Positions 35,075 to 46,679 of a DNA stretch of 64,000 nucleotides are shown here, in pieces (position 1 is the stretch's first letter; each line of letters starts with the position of its first letter). The stretch comes from Halichondria panicea (Eukaryota > Porifera > Demospongiae > Suberitida > Halichondriidae): contig NC_087382.1 in the NCBI RefSeq assembly GCF_963675165.1, forward strand, positions 2,881,463 to 2,945,462, written 5' to 3'. The notes beneath the pieces were generated by a model. That model had not been told where the DNA came from and did no database searches. It saw nothing but the letters and a program-made list of their open reading frames with translations. The position numbers and the translations under genes are program-made.

Positions 35075-36710
35075 ATCTTGTGCTGTGTTCAACTGGTCTA
35101 TGCTTTCAGCTATAGTTACAATTAACTGTGTTACTTTGTGTATATACGTTGCTTATACTGTTACAGTATTATGCAATTCTAAAATTTCCCATTCTCCACA
35201 CCCTAACATTCTGCACACCCAGTCAGCATATGGAGTCTACATGCAGTACAGTGTCAGCCAAGCAAAAACATATATAATACTGCATAACCTTTGTTTTGGT
35301 GCAATACCATACACACACAGATCGAGGGGGTGGGGGGTATGAATACTTGGTAGGTACATGCGAACAAGGAAATTTAGGGCGGAACATGGGGCTCAAATGG
35401 TAAACTTATAAGGTGTTTGATAACACAAATATTGGCTGTTCAAACAGCTCAACCAGGGCTTAAAATAGCTGCTGACAAGAAACTGAAGGAAGTTCAGCTC
35501 CGTCTAGTTGTATAGCACTTGTATATAGCTATGCATTCAAGGTTTACTTTAGTGTGAGCTGGCCAATGACTTTTCACACGCTTAAAATATTCTGTCACCT
35601 ACTTGGAGCTAAATTTCCTATTCTCAACCTCATTAATTAATACAACATGGAGCCCAAATTTTCACTCGCTTGGCAAAATCCTAAAAGAAACCCTGGTTCC
35701 ATTGGTAATTGTATTTCCTTGCTCCTCATATTTCACTATAATTATATTGTGCATGCAGAAGGGTTATTAGCATAATTATACACTAGCTGATAAGACATCT
35801 TCATTACTGCTATATCGGGTAATTTTCGTGGGGAAAAATATTCGTGGTTTTCGTGGTTGAAAGTCTGAACACGAATAGTTTACCCACGAATGAAGAAACC
35901 TTGCCTACCTTTACCTGCAGTGCAAGCAGCAACCAAAAAAATATTACCAAGAAATGTCTCAATATTGCTGAACCACGAATATTTTGTCCCTCGAAAATGA
36001 CCCGCTATATATACGGTATCTAGCTAGATTAACTGTATAGGTTATTATAACTCATGCAATAGGGATGTCAGCTAATACAACTCACGCCGAGGGCAAGAGT
36101 TGTATTAGCTGTACAGCACAAGAGTATGACGGACTTATTGCTGATTGTGCATGGAATAATTAATTTTCAAGGATCATTACCTATCAATTGAAAATTGCAG
36201 GATTCTACCCTACTGCATTAGGATTTGCCACAGTTTTCCAGTTTCTTATAAAAACAATGCAAGCTAATAGGTGGTGGGTGGTGCTTTAGGTTGAATCGGT
36301 CTGCATTCTGGGTAATCAATATCATCCAGGTACGTATATTGATCATACCCTGAATGATATTGATTACCTCCAGGGACGCAACAGTACTATAGTATAGTGC
36401 AACGCTTTGATGTCTGACCACACTTGAGCAATATAAAGGTAATAATTTGGTATATTTAGACTGAAAATGATAGCTTATAAGACTATATATCTCAGCTGCT
36501 AAATTTAATGCAATAAGACTAAGGACTTATAAAGCAAGCCAATTAATTTGAGGGTTGATTCCCATAATTGAGGGCAATTAACTTCAAAGGCCTTTGTTTG
36601 CATGCACAACCATACAACCATAGCAATACTCTGCCAAGAAATGAATGGATACGGCTGATAAACTGCTAAACTCAACTTACAATACCAGTCAACAGTAAAG
36701 ATAAAACAAT
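35075..36710. repeat. Intergenic between receptor copies A and B
   Basis: Contains a 'TATAGCGGGTA'-type foldback at about 35815-36015, whose ends are cgggtaattttcg and cgaaaatgacccgctatata. A hairpin lies at 36319-36368 (ggtaatcaatatcat inverted as atgatattgattacc). No gene seen. Confidence 0.6.
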
Positions 36711-38434
36711 TCAGTTAGCATACACACTCTCAGAGCTAGGGCTAGCAGATAGCTCTGCTGGACATGTGTACAGTACTTCCATATAATCCTTAGTGCTTGA
36801 ACTTAGCTCCTGATACTCTTGTTCATGAGGTTGCTGAGATTGAAGCAGCGATTCATCCTTGACATTAGGAGCTCCATTTTTGTCTTTATTCTTTGGTAGT
36901 GGTAGCGGTTTTCTACGTTCTTCCGATGTTTCGCCACCACCAATTCCTTTCACTGCAAATGCTTGCTGACAATTCACTGATTGAGATGTGACTTCTCCAG
37001 GTTTGGGAGAAATAGGAGGTAGTTTTCGGAGATCTGTGTAGTCACTTTCATCCAATCCGTCAGTATCAATGGTGTGATAAATCTCTGTAGCGTTGTCTTG
37101 AAGATGAGCAGAGTCCATACTATTAGCTAGTGATGTACGTAGGGGGTGGTCTAAGGGGGAAATTCCCTCAGCACTAACGTCGACGTAATCATCCGAGTTT
37201 TCCATTTCCTGAGGGGAGGTGGTAGGTTCATTGCCATGAATATCGATGACTGTCAGCGATTGCAAAGATTTGTTTGTAAGGTTAATTTTAGTTGATAGCT
37301 TTCCTGGAAAGGAAAAACAACAACTTTTGCATGTAGCGTTAAACAGAGCATATTTGAACGGCCATAACTTTAGTTTCGTTGATCTAATAAAGTTGATTTT
37401 GAAAGCTTAGCCTTCCAGATGAAGTGTTAAAAATCAAAAGTCTATGTTTATTTTGGGCCTGTTATTGACAAAAGACTATGCATAATATTGCTGAGCTATT
37501 AGCAAGTTTAAAAATCCTAAAATGAACTTTCATTATTGATGACTTACTCTTTGATTTCAGGACGCAGCAGAATATACAGATGAGCAGGAGGAGAAGGGCA
37601 ACAAAGAATGAGGTGACGGCTGCACCCACTATCAAGACCAGTCGGAAATCCTGTAGAGAAAATGTATGTAGCAAAATAAAAGAGTGTATTGCCCACACAA
37701 ACACATACGCACACCGTACGTACCTGCTCACTCGAGGGGGAGGGGCCCACAGTGGTGGGTGTGTCGGTACTGCCCATAGTGGTAGATGTGCCGATGATGC
37801 CCAAAGGTGTAAGAATGGATCCATTGCCAACAAACATTGATACCTGCTGAGACAAGAACAGTCCTGTGCAGGGAGGGTAACCAGCGTACGCATCAGGGGG
37901 TAGCACTCTAAACACTGCACTGGGTTTATAGGTCGAATTAGCCTCTCCGTAGACTCCAGCCTGACACCAATAATCACTCGGACCTTCCGCTTCTATTGGT
38001 TGAAGTATTGAGATCAAATAATCTTCGTTGCTTGGATTAGTTTCGTTTATTATCATCTCTGTTTCAATATTACCGAAACTTCTAATCCAGCGGATGGTAT
38101 GATTGGATAGACCCCCTTGCTGGTAGAGAGCACAGACTAGTTGTATAGATCCATTACTGTGCGGGTTGCAAGAATACTGGCTCACTGGTTGGACTGTGTA
38201 GAGTAGGGGACCCTTAGTGGCTGTGTCTGTGTGGGTGCATGGAGGGGGGGGGAGGTATTTACATACGATACCTGGTCCAGTACAGAAGAGAATTTATGTG
38301 TAGCATAACTATACACACACGTAGAAAAGTTATAAGCTGTACATACATAGGCACTCACTATTGCCTTGAGCAGAAGCTATGGGGACAAGTAGAACCAGTA
38401 GAACAGCAAAGCAAAGTGAGAAGTTGAGATCCAT
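36711..38434 (-). CDS. Ig-domain receptor with ITAM-type tail, copy B (intact)
   Basis: The most complete copy: exons 38359-38434, 37724-38220, 37548-37650, 36711-37303 close in frame to 422 residues. Signal peptide MDLNFSLCFAVLLVLLVPIA; Ig domain with LVCALYQQ, IRWIRS and DYWCQAG; a Pro/Thr-rich stalk; membrane helix FFVALLLLLICIFCCVL. The 200-residue tail carries YVDV, then YHTI-x9-YTDL, then PPISPKP, then YQEL-x6-YMEV, then a C-terminal VYAN. In known immune receptors YxxI/L-x6-12-YxxI/L pairs recruit Syk-family kinases, PxxP segments bind SH3 domains, and pYxN binds Grb2; use of those partners here is inference. Exon phases are 1, 0, 1, identical in all copies. A recognition receptor that activates signalling is the likeliest role; an adhesion role is also possible. 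Confidence 0.85.
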
Positions 38435-38807
38435 ATCTTTTGTGCAATTGATCAATTCTTTCAGCTATAGCTACAATAATTGTGTTACTTTGCTGTGCTG
38501 TCACAGTTTTATGCAGCTCTAAAGCAACCATGCATTCCAGTATAATTACTGGGAGACCACAAGTACATGCAAGTCCCAGCCAAAGCGTAACTATTATATC
38601 ATGCTTATCAAAACGATGCTACATATAATTATAGCTTTTGTTTTGGTGCAATGCCATATACACACACAGAATGCGAATAAGGATAAATTTTAAAAGGTGG
38701 AACAAGGTGCACATAAAACTGATAAATTTATAAAATCACTGCTGTCTGGAAGCGTACTACATGCATAGATACTATAAATTAGTGTCTATGCTACCTGCAT
38801 ATGATAG

Positions 38808-39032
38808 TATCAGGTATATAAGGAAGACATGACATCATGCAGGAAGTATTCATGCACTCCTGGTATCAGGTATATAAGGAAGACATGACATCATGCAGGA
38901 AGTATTCATGCACTCTTGGTATCAGGTATATAAGGAAGACATGACATCATGCAGGAAGTATTCATGCACTCCTGGTATCAGGTATATAAGGAAGACATGA
39001 CATCATGCAGGAAGTATTCATGCACTCCTGGT
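38808..39032. repeat. Minisatellite, 4 x 56 bp
   Basis: Four near-identical units starting tatcaggtatataaggaag and ending gcactcctgg (one unit has a single change). No spacers, so not a CRISPR array. Lies between receptor copies B and C. Confidence 0.92.
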
Positions 39033-39715
39033 AATACGTCTGCATAAATGAGGCCTAGTACAATATATTACTGCTTGGTAGTGTTTAAATATACCTCTTG
39101 TATCGATGTCATTAAGAGCCGCTCACATTGTAATCAATTAACTTTCCTCTTTGGGTTGCCTTGGTGACACCCGACAATCCGCCACAATTGTCCAATAGGA
39201 TTGTCCCAGTTTGCTGGTCAATTCACAGTTCCACCAGCACCATTGAAATATTCTCTTCTGAGCAAACTTGGTTCCAAAGTTGTCGAAATCTTTCCCTTAT
39301 CACACCTGATAGTGGTTTACACAAAACCTTTGTTATACATTCTCCGCATTCAGTTGCATTGTGTATAGGCAAGAAATTAAATTCAGTGTTCAAATCAATC
39401 AGACTGAAAATGATATATCTTTAAGACTATCTCTCGACTGTTAAATTGAATGCACACTAAAAGCGAGACATAATTAAGGGTTGACCCCATAATTGATGGC
39501 AAAGGCCCTTGTTCGCACGCACAACCATGCAACCATGGAAACCGGGTTCCTGGAACAGATAATAGAGTGCCTGCCTAATACAGATTGTTGCTGGTTTCAA
39601 TCTACCTTTTGCACTTGGAAAATTGTTAAGTGTATAATTATTATGTCTCACATGACACGTATACAGTTACAAACTTACAATACCAAAAATATGAGTCAAC
39701 AGGAGATAAAACAAT
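39033..39715. other. 3' flank of receptor copy C
   Basis: Segments such as gtgcctgcctaatacagatt (39570) recur downstream of copy D (42070), showing that the unit of duplication includes 3' flanking DNA. No gene seen. Confidence 0.5.
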
Positions 39716-41329
39716 TCAGTTAGCATATACAATGCTCTCAGAGCTAGCAGATACCTCTGCTGGACATGTGTACATATCCACACGATTCTTCGTGCTTGAG
39801 CTGAGCTCCTGATACTCTTGTTCACAAGGTTGGTGAGATTGAAGCAGCGATTCATCTTTGAGAGTAGCTCTATTTTTGTCTTCATTTTTCGGTGGTGGTA
39901 GCGGTTTTCTACATTGTTTAGATGTCTTGCCATCACCAATTCTTGTTACTGCAAATTCTCGCTGACAATTCACTGATTGAGGTTTGACTCTTCTAGGTTT
40001 GGGAGAAATAGGAGGTGGTTTTCGGAGATTTGTGTAGTCATTGGTGTCCATTCCGTCAGCATCAATGGCGTGATAATAAATCTCTATAGCGTTGTCTTGA
40101 AGATGAGCAGAGTCCATACCATTAGCTAGTGATGTACGTAGGGGATGGTCTAGGGGGGGAATCTCCTCAGCTCCAACGTCAACGTAACCAGCCGAGTTCT
40201 CCATTTCCTGAGGGGGGGTAGTGGGTTCGTTGCCATGGATATCGATGGTTGTCAGCGATTGCAAGGGTTCGTTTGTACTGTGAATAATGTCAATTTCAGT
40301 CGATAGCTTTCCTGGAAATAAATGCACATGTAGCGTTAAATAGAGCATCATATGTCACCTTAAGCCTGAGGGGAATATGTACGCTGAGCTATTTAGCAAT
40401 TAAGTATAATAGAGAGTGGTGAAATCCTAAAACAATGAATAATTATAATACTGCTACTGCCACTAATTTAACGACTCACTCTTTGATCTCAGGACGCAGC
40501 AGAATATACAGATGAGCAAGGAGAGAAGGGCAACAAAGAATGAGGAGATGACTACACCCGCTATCAACACCCCTGAGATATTCTGCAGGTAAATATTACA
40601 TGTAGCAATAAAACGAGATTGTGCATGCCTAACGCCCACACATACATGCATCCGCCCACATACCACACATCCTGTTTACCTGCGAGGGGGAGGGGCCCAC
40701 AGTGGTGGGTGTGTCATCACCTACAGGTGGAAGAATGGATCCATTGCCAGCAAACATGGTTACCTGTTGAGACAAGAACAGTCCTGTGCAGGGAGGGTAA
40801 CCAATATACGCATCAGGGGGTAGCACTTTAAACACTGCACTGGGTTCATAGGTCGAATTATCCTCTCCGAAAGTTCCAGCCTGACACCAATAATCCGCTT
40901 CTATTGAATTATTTAGATAAAATATTGATACTAAATATTCTTCATTCCTTGCATTAGCTTCGTTTACAATAATTATTACTGCAGTTGTTAGAGCTTCTAA
41001 ACCAGCGGATGGTGTGATTGGTCAGACCTCCGTGCTGGTAGAGAGCACAGACTAGTTGTATAGATCCATTACTGTGCGGGTTGCAAGAATACTGGCTCAC
41101 TGGTTGGACTGTGTAGAGTAGGGGACCTTTAGTGTCTGTGTGTGCATGGGGGGGGGGGGAGTATTTATAGTATAGAAGATAATTTATGTGTAGCATAACT
41201 ATACATATACTGGTACACGTAAAAAAGTCATAATCTGCATGCATGTCAATTACCATTATCTTGAGCAGAAGCTATGGAGACAAGTAGAACCAGTAGAACT
41301 GCAAAGCAAAGTGAGAAGTTGAGATCCAT
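39716..41329 (-). pseudogene. Ig-domain receptor with ITAM-type tail, copy C (Ig exon frameshifted)
   Basis: Exons recognisable at 41254-41329 (signal peptide), 40680-41135 (Ig), 40480-40582 (TM) and 39716-40311 (tail). The Ig exon is open to about 40954 (IRWFRSSNNCSNNYCKRS, then stop) and resumes in another frame from about 40985 (IVNEANARNEEYLVS...DYWCQAG...VFKVLPPDAY). The frame break falls between the Trp and the second Cys of the Ig fold, so the receptor cannot be made as read. The SEQ residues before the exon 2 donor are also missing. The tail is open and keeps YHAI-x9-YTNL, PPISPKP and YQEL, but the second tyrosine after YQEL is replaced (STKNRVDM). Could be a recent pseudogene or a sequencing error in one place. 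Confidence 0.75.
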
Positions 41330-42196
41330 ATCTTGTGCTGTGTGCAACTGGTCTATTCTTTCAGATATAGCTGCAATAACTGTTTGTGTAGTTGCTTGTG
41401 CTGACGTTTTTATGCTAACTCCCCATTCCCCCTACACCCCAAAATCCCCCATAACTATTCCAGTATGAGACAAAAGTCTGCATACCATATACATGCATGT
41501 ATTGACAAGAACCATGCATGCATGCATTGCATTCCAATATATGACAGGGAGACCACAAGTACAAGTTCCAGCTAAAGCGTAATATTAGAAGTTCCAGCTA
41601 AAGCGTAATATTATATCATATCTTAAAATTAGTGATGCTATATATACATGCATACAGCTTAATTTACTACATATGCATGCTATTTTGGTGCAATGCCACA
41701 CACGCACGCACGCACGCCCACCCGCCCGCCCGCCCGTTAACGTTCAGGCAAATACACTAGCACTTGTAGTGATTCGTGCACGCATGTCGGACCTCCTCTG
41801 ATCTGACAGTGGTTAATTTACACAAAACCTTTGTTAACTGAAAACACATTCTCCACATTCGGTCGCATTGTGTACAGGCAAGAAATTCATATAAATAAAT
41901 TATCTTTAAGACCATCTCTCAGCTGTTAAATAGAATGTACGCTAAGGACTTACCAGCAAACCTGACTCCATAATTGGGCACTTAACTTCAAAGGCCCTTG
42001 TTTGCACGCACAACCATGCATGCAACCATAGCAACACAGGAAATGAATGGAAACCAGATTCCTGGAACAGATCATGAGTGCCTGCCTAATACAGATTTGT
42101 TACTTGGTTTACATCTACCCTTGCACTTTGAAATTAATTATTATGTCATACATGACAGTTACAAACTTACGATACCAAAAAGAGTCAACAGTTAAT
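41330..42196. other. Intergenic between receptor copies C and D
   Basis: Holds short direct repeats (agttccagctaaagcgtaatatta twice at 41565-41612), a CGCA/CGCC-rich run at 41700-41735 and 3' flank sequence shared with copy C. No gene seen. Confidence 0.5.
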
Positions 42197-44199
42197 TCAG
42201 TTAGCATACACAATGCTGTCAGAGCTGGCAGATAGCTCTGCTGGACATGTGTACATTTCCGTATAATCCTTCGTGTTTAAACTGAGCTCCTGATAAGAGT
42301 GTTTAGAAGGTTGCTCAATTCTTTGAGATTGAAGCAGTGATTCATCCTTGAGCGTAGGAGCTCTATTTTCGTCTTTGTTCTTCGGTGGTGGTAGCGGTTT
42401 TTTATATTGTTTAGATGTTTCACCATCACCAATTCTTGTTACTGCAAATGGTCGCTGACAATTCAGTGATTGAGATTTGACTCCTCTAGGTTTGGGAGAA
42501 ATATGGGGTGGTTTTCGGCGATCTGTGTATTCACTTTTGTCCATTCCGTCAGCATCAATGGCGCGATAATGAATCTCTATAGTGTTGTCTTGAGGATGAG
42601 CAAGGTCTGTATTATTAGCTAGTGAGGGGTGGTCTAGGGGGGAAATTCCCTCGGCACCAACGTCAACGTAATCTTCCAAGTTTTCCATTTCTTGAGGGAG
42701 GGTGGGTTCATTGCCATGGATATGGATGGCTGTCAGCGATTGCAAGGGTTCGTTGCCATGGATACCGATGACTGTCAGCGATGGAATGGGTTCGTTTATA
42801 TTGTTAATTTCAGATGATAGCTTTCCTATAAATGAAAAACAATGTATAAGATGTAGCGTTAAATAGAGCATCTTTGAACGGGCATAACTTTAGTTTCGTT
42901 GGTCCAATAACGTTGATTTTCTGATTTTTTAAAAGCTTAGAGAGAGGCCTTTCAGATGATGCATTAAAATCACTGGAGTCTATTTTTGGGTTCGTTTTTT
43001 ACAAAATACCATGGGCTATATATAGACTATAGTCTTTTTATTATGTTAGCCATAAATACTGCAATCTGATTGGATGTGTTCTATCCAACTTAGAAAATCA
43101 TGTACATGTACTTACTTAGAAATTCATGTAAACCACTTAGAAAATCATGTAGCAAAGATTAGAAGAACATTCAAATCTGATTGGCTAGAGAGACTCATGG
43201 TTGCTATGATCTAAAATGCTTAGACACTGTTTAGGAAGTTTCCACATGATTTAGAAGCCTAAAGGGCTAGTTGTAGTATCCCGAACGTAGTGAGGGTTCT
43301 ACTAGAAACTATAGAAACTTCCTAAACAGTGTCTATATAATTATTATAGGGAATTGGCCTATTCTGTAATACACATTTGAAATTTTGAGCACCATCTGAA
43401 CGGGCTTCTTCTAAGTTTTCAGGATCGTTGAATTTGGACAAATGACAGAACTCTAGTTAGAGAGCCCGACTATTAGCTAAGCTGTTTTAAATGTAAACTG
43501 CCATTATGACTCACTCTTTGATCTCAGAACACAGCAGGATATACAGATAAGCAAGGAGAGAAGGGCAACAAAGAATGAGGAGATGACTATACCCACTATC
43601 AAGACCAGTGTGAGATCCTGCATGTAGGGAAATAATTACACTAGCAATAATAGCAATTGTGCATGTCTAACGCCCACACATACATGCACCCGCCCACACA
43701 CACATACACCCACACATCCTGTTTACCTGCTCACTCGAGGGGGAGGTTTCGATGATGCCCACAGGCATAAGAAGCGATCCATTGACAGCAAACATTGAGA
43801 GCTGCTGAGACATGGAGAGTTGCGTACAGGGGGGGTAACCAATATACACATCAGGGGGTAGCACTTTAAACACTGCACTGGGTTCATAGGTCGAATTAGC
43901 CTCTCCGTAGACTCCGACCTGACACCAATAATCACTCGGACCTTCTTTTTCTATTACATCTTTTAGTGGAAGTGTTGAGATTAAATATTCTTTATTGCTT
44001 GAGATGGTTTCATTTATCGGCACTGTTTCAATATTAAATATACCGGAGTTGTTAGACCTTCTAAACCAGCGGATGGTGTGATTGGATAGACCCCCTTGCT
44101 GGTAGAGAGCACAGACTAGTTGTTTAGGTCCAACAATGTACGGGTTGCAAGAATACTGGCTCATTGGTTGGACTGTGTAGAGTAGGGGACCTTTAGTGG
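42197..44199 (-). CDS. Ig-domain receptor with ITAM-type tail, copy D (no signal-peptide exon)
   Basis: Exons 43727-44199 (Ig), 43515-43617 (TM) and 42197-42825 (tail) are open and join in the same phases as the other copies. The Ig exon has LVCALYQQ, IRWFRRS and DYWCQVG. The tail has an extra internal duplication (GNEPLQSLTAIHIHGNEP), YVDVG, YRAI-x9-YTDR (the last Leu changed to Arg, so the ITAM is broken), PPHISPKP, YQEL-x6-YTEM and C-terminal VYAN. The MDLNFSL exon found in copies A-C is absent upstream. Instead a promoter/leader cassette shared with the PARP exon region lies at 44290-44730, with ATGGCGAGAGGC... and a gtaatg donor whose phase (0) does not fit exon 2 (phase 1). The gene is probably disabled or secreted differently. 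Confidence 0.65.
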
Positions 44200-44284
44200 C
44201 TGTGCCTGTGTTCGGGAAGTATTTATAATTATAAACAATGCATGGGCAATAAATTATACAGTATATGTATGAAAATTATATACA

Positions 44285-44735
44285 TCATTACCTGAAAAAC
44301 TAGTGTTAAAGCTGGCGCTGTGCTAATGCCTCTCGCCATGTTTTTGCTTTCGCTCAAAAGTATTAGAGTGTTATATTAGTTTCTATAATGAATTTTATAT
44401 TAAAGTTAGCTTACCTATATAAAGTCACTGAGAAGAAAAGACTTATTTACATGCATCTATTGTTGTTATTTATTGTATTATGTGGCTTACCAGGACCTCA
44501 AGAAAGAAGAAAATTGATTCTTCCAGGATCTGTAGTTCAGTGTATATAATATCAGACCTGTGTACATGCATATTGTTATCTATATTGTTATATGGTAGTG
44601 TTTTGTGGCTTACCAGGCCCTCAAGACAAAGATGATTCTGCCAGGAGGATCTGGATCTGGATTTCTCACACGTGGGGAATGAGCGCGCATGCGCATTACA
44701 TCCACAGGAATAATAAAGGGTGTGTCCAAACAGAT
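44285..44735 (-). promoter_or_regulatory. Promoter/leader cassette, copy 1 (upstream of receptor D)
   Basis: Read on the minus strand: an NRF1-like palindrome (gcgcatgcgc, near 44685-44695), two leader-type segments each ending ...gaggtcctg|gtaagcc or ...gagggcctg|gtaagcc (44625 and 44500), then cttttgagcgaaagc and ATGGCGAGAGGCATTAGCAC (about 44340-44300). The same order is found on the plus strand at 55600-56370 before the PARP exon, and partly at 57380-57840 plus 59360-59420. Confidence 0.6.
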
Positions 44736-44839
44736 CAATGGCTACTGCTAGCTAGCTGTTTTAACAGATATTTTCTGAGTCTTGTAGCTAACAAAAAGCT
44801 AGCGCTTTAGTGCAAGGCTAACTCATATGTTGAATAGAA

Positions 44840-45035
44840 AGTATGTGCGGACAGATGATGCTATGAAAGATTCTGAAGAGACTGCAACAGCCTTCAATGT
44901 GAGTCAAACTAGCCATAACTCGAGAAAGAAGCTTTAGTTTGCTAATCCACGAATCAAAATCCAAGAGAACGTGGCTAGAAGCTGTTAGTTTTCGTCGCAT
45001 TGCAACCGTTGAGCAGTTACAGCTGGAACAGACAC
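44840..45035 (-). repeat. 190-bp dispersed repeat (copy 2, inverted)
   Basis: Reverse complement of the block at 20993-21190, ending in ...gttacagctggaacagacacacag. Confidence 0.75.
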
Positions 45036-45085
45036 ACAGACCATAGATAGAAAAGGGATTATGAGCAAGTAAAATGGCTCTTAGA

Positions 45086-46559
45086 CTATAGATAAGCTTC
45101 TAGAGAGTTCGTTATTCTAATGAACTCAGCAATTGCATATGAATATGCTTGTCCATTTCCTGATACCACATTACTAAAGATGTCCCCAAAACGACAGCGA
45201 GAGAGGAAATATTGCTCCCTTTTCATAATTAGATCCTGTCGATCCTTGAGTGGATCGCAACCAAAAAGTCCAAACTCTCTTAGCTGACCACCTTGAGAAC
45301 GGTATGCATCTGCAGCTTCATCAGTACCCGGTACTTCCCCATCTGGAATGGGTATAGTTTCATAACGCTGCACCTGCAAATGATTGGGTACTCCTCGACC
45401 TGTATCACATATTATAATAGCGCATGTGTCATCAATAATAATGTCATTACATTTACCTGGTATAGAATGATGATTCCAAGCTGCAACAAACAATGATAAT
45501 CCATGATAAGCAACATTGCACGTAACAAACGAAACACAAAATTTTGTAGTTTCATCACTCATGTTAATCAGATTAGTAGCTTCCATTGATATCAAGTGTC
45601 GCTTTAGGGGGTAGTTAATACGAGAATTTACTTCAACCCAAATGCGTTCAACAGTGTGGTTCTGTAGAGAGAAAAGTTAATGCATGTAAGCAATATCAGT
45701 ACCCTTACTTCTGTTGAAGGAGATTGAACGTAAGGAAGAATATCCCGAGGGCCAACACGACAACGAAGTGCTTCTTGTACATACAAAAGAAGATAAAATT
45801 CTCTTCCATGGTCGACTCGAATTTGCTTCCAAAGACCATACGTTTTAGTAGATGACCTGATATGGAAATTATACGTGTTACTGATGTAACTATTATTCAA
45901 TGAGTTGAACAATACCTCAAAATACTGTCGTATATAGCCAAATTGTTCTTGACTGGCATTGTACAGTAAGCAATTATCTTGCCTGAATATCCATCCCTTG
46001 CAACTATGTGGGTAGCACCAAACATTGTGATCTTTTCATTTTGGTCAATATGAAGTTTATGCCCAAAGTGGAGAGCCGAGTATTGCAGTGGATTAGTACG
46101 GTCTAAGGTGTCATTCCGCCGCTGATCATATTGCAAAGGGGCCACTCTCTGTAAGGACTCTGAAACTCTTTTCTCAGATACCTTAATACCTTTAGACTCA
46201 AGCACACCCTTTAACATTCTCCGGCCATACACATGTCCAACCTGCAAGTCATAATTAATTTAGAAATGTTTTTTGTGGTACTTAGCTAATTACGCACATG
46301 GACTGTATTCTCCGGTGCTACGGTAATATTCTTAGTATTAAGCCCTATACTACGTTTAGCTTACTTCAGTAACAGCACATTCGACTACAGCATCTACTTG
46401 AGCAGAATCTGGTTTATGAATGCCATTTTCAGAGCAGAATCGCCGAACACTTCTTGCAGAGAAGCCTCTTATTCCTGGAAAGCGGGTCTTGAGTGTATTA
46501 CTTATATCTTCGTGGGTCATACCACTTGTAACCATTTCAAACACTTCATCCACATCCAT
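45086..46559 (-). CDS. DDE integrase-core transposase-like protein, 414 aa
   Basis: Four exons close in frame: 46365-46559, 45916-46241, 45709-45856, 45086-45661. The N-terminus (MDVDEVFEMVTSGMTHEDIS) with GFSARSVRRFCSENGI is a helix-turn-helix. The second exon has GHVYGRRMLKGVLESKGI and the start of an RNase-H-like integrase fold with the first Asp in LHIDQNEKITMFGATH; the second Asp is in RVDHGREFYLLLYVQE and the Glu in HTVERIWVEVNSRINYPLK. This integrase-core family is common as multicopy genes in fish and marine invertebrates. The triad seems present, so it may be active or domesticated. It faces the RING gene head-to-head over about 120 bp; the two may be the genes of one transposon. Confidence 0.82.
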
Positions 46560-46679
46560 CCTTCTTAGCCTCGATACACGCCTGGATTCGAATTAGCCGC
46601 ACCCTAGCCTAATAAATATTTTGCGATTGCTTTTTAAATAGATAAATCTACATGTAGATCAACATACGGTCAAAAGCAC
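46560..46679. promoter_or_regulatory. Shared promoter, integrase / RING pair
   Basis: About 120 bp between divergent start codons (200 bp if the RING protein starts at 46761). No motif recognised. Confidence 0.4.

Noticed and set aside
35092-35092. Upstream start for receptor copy A at 35092
   Set aside because: That codon is TTG; the first ATG (35074) gives a proper signal peptide shared with copies B and C.
38808-39032. CRISPR-like array of four repeats
   Set aside because: Units are directly abutting with no spacers and the genome is eukaryotic.
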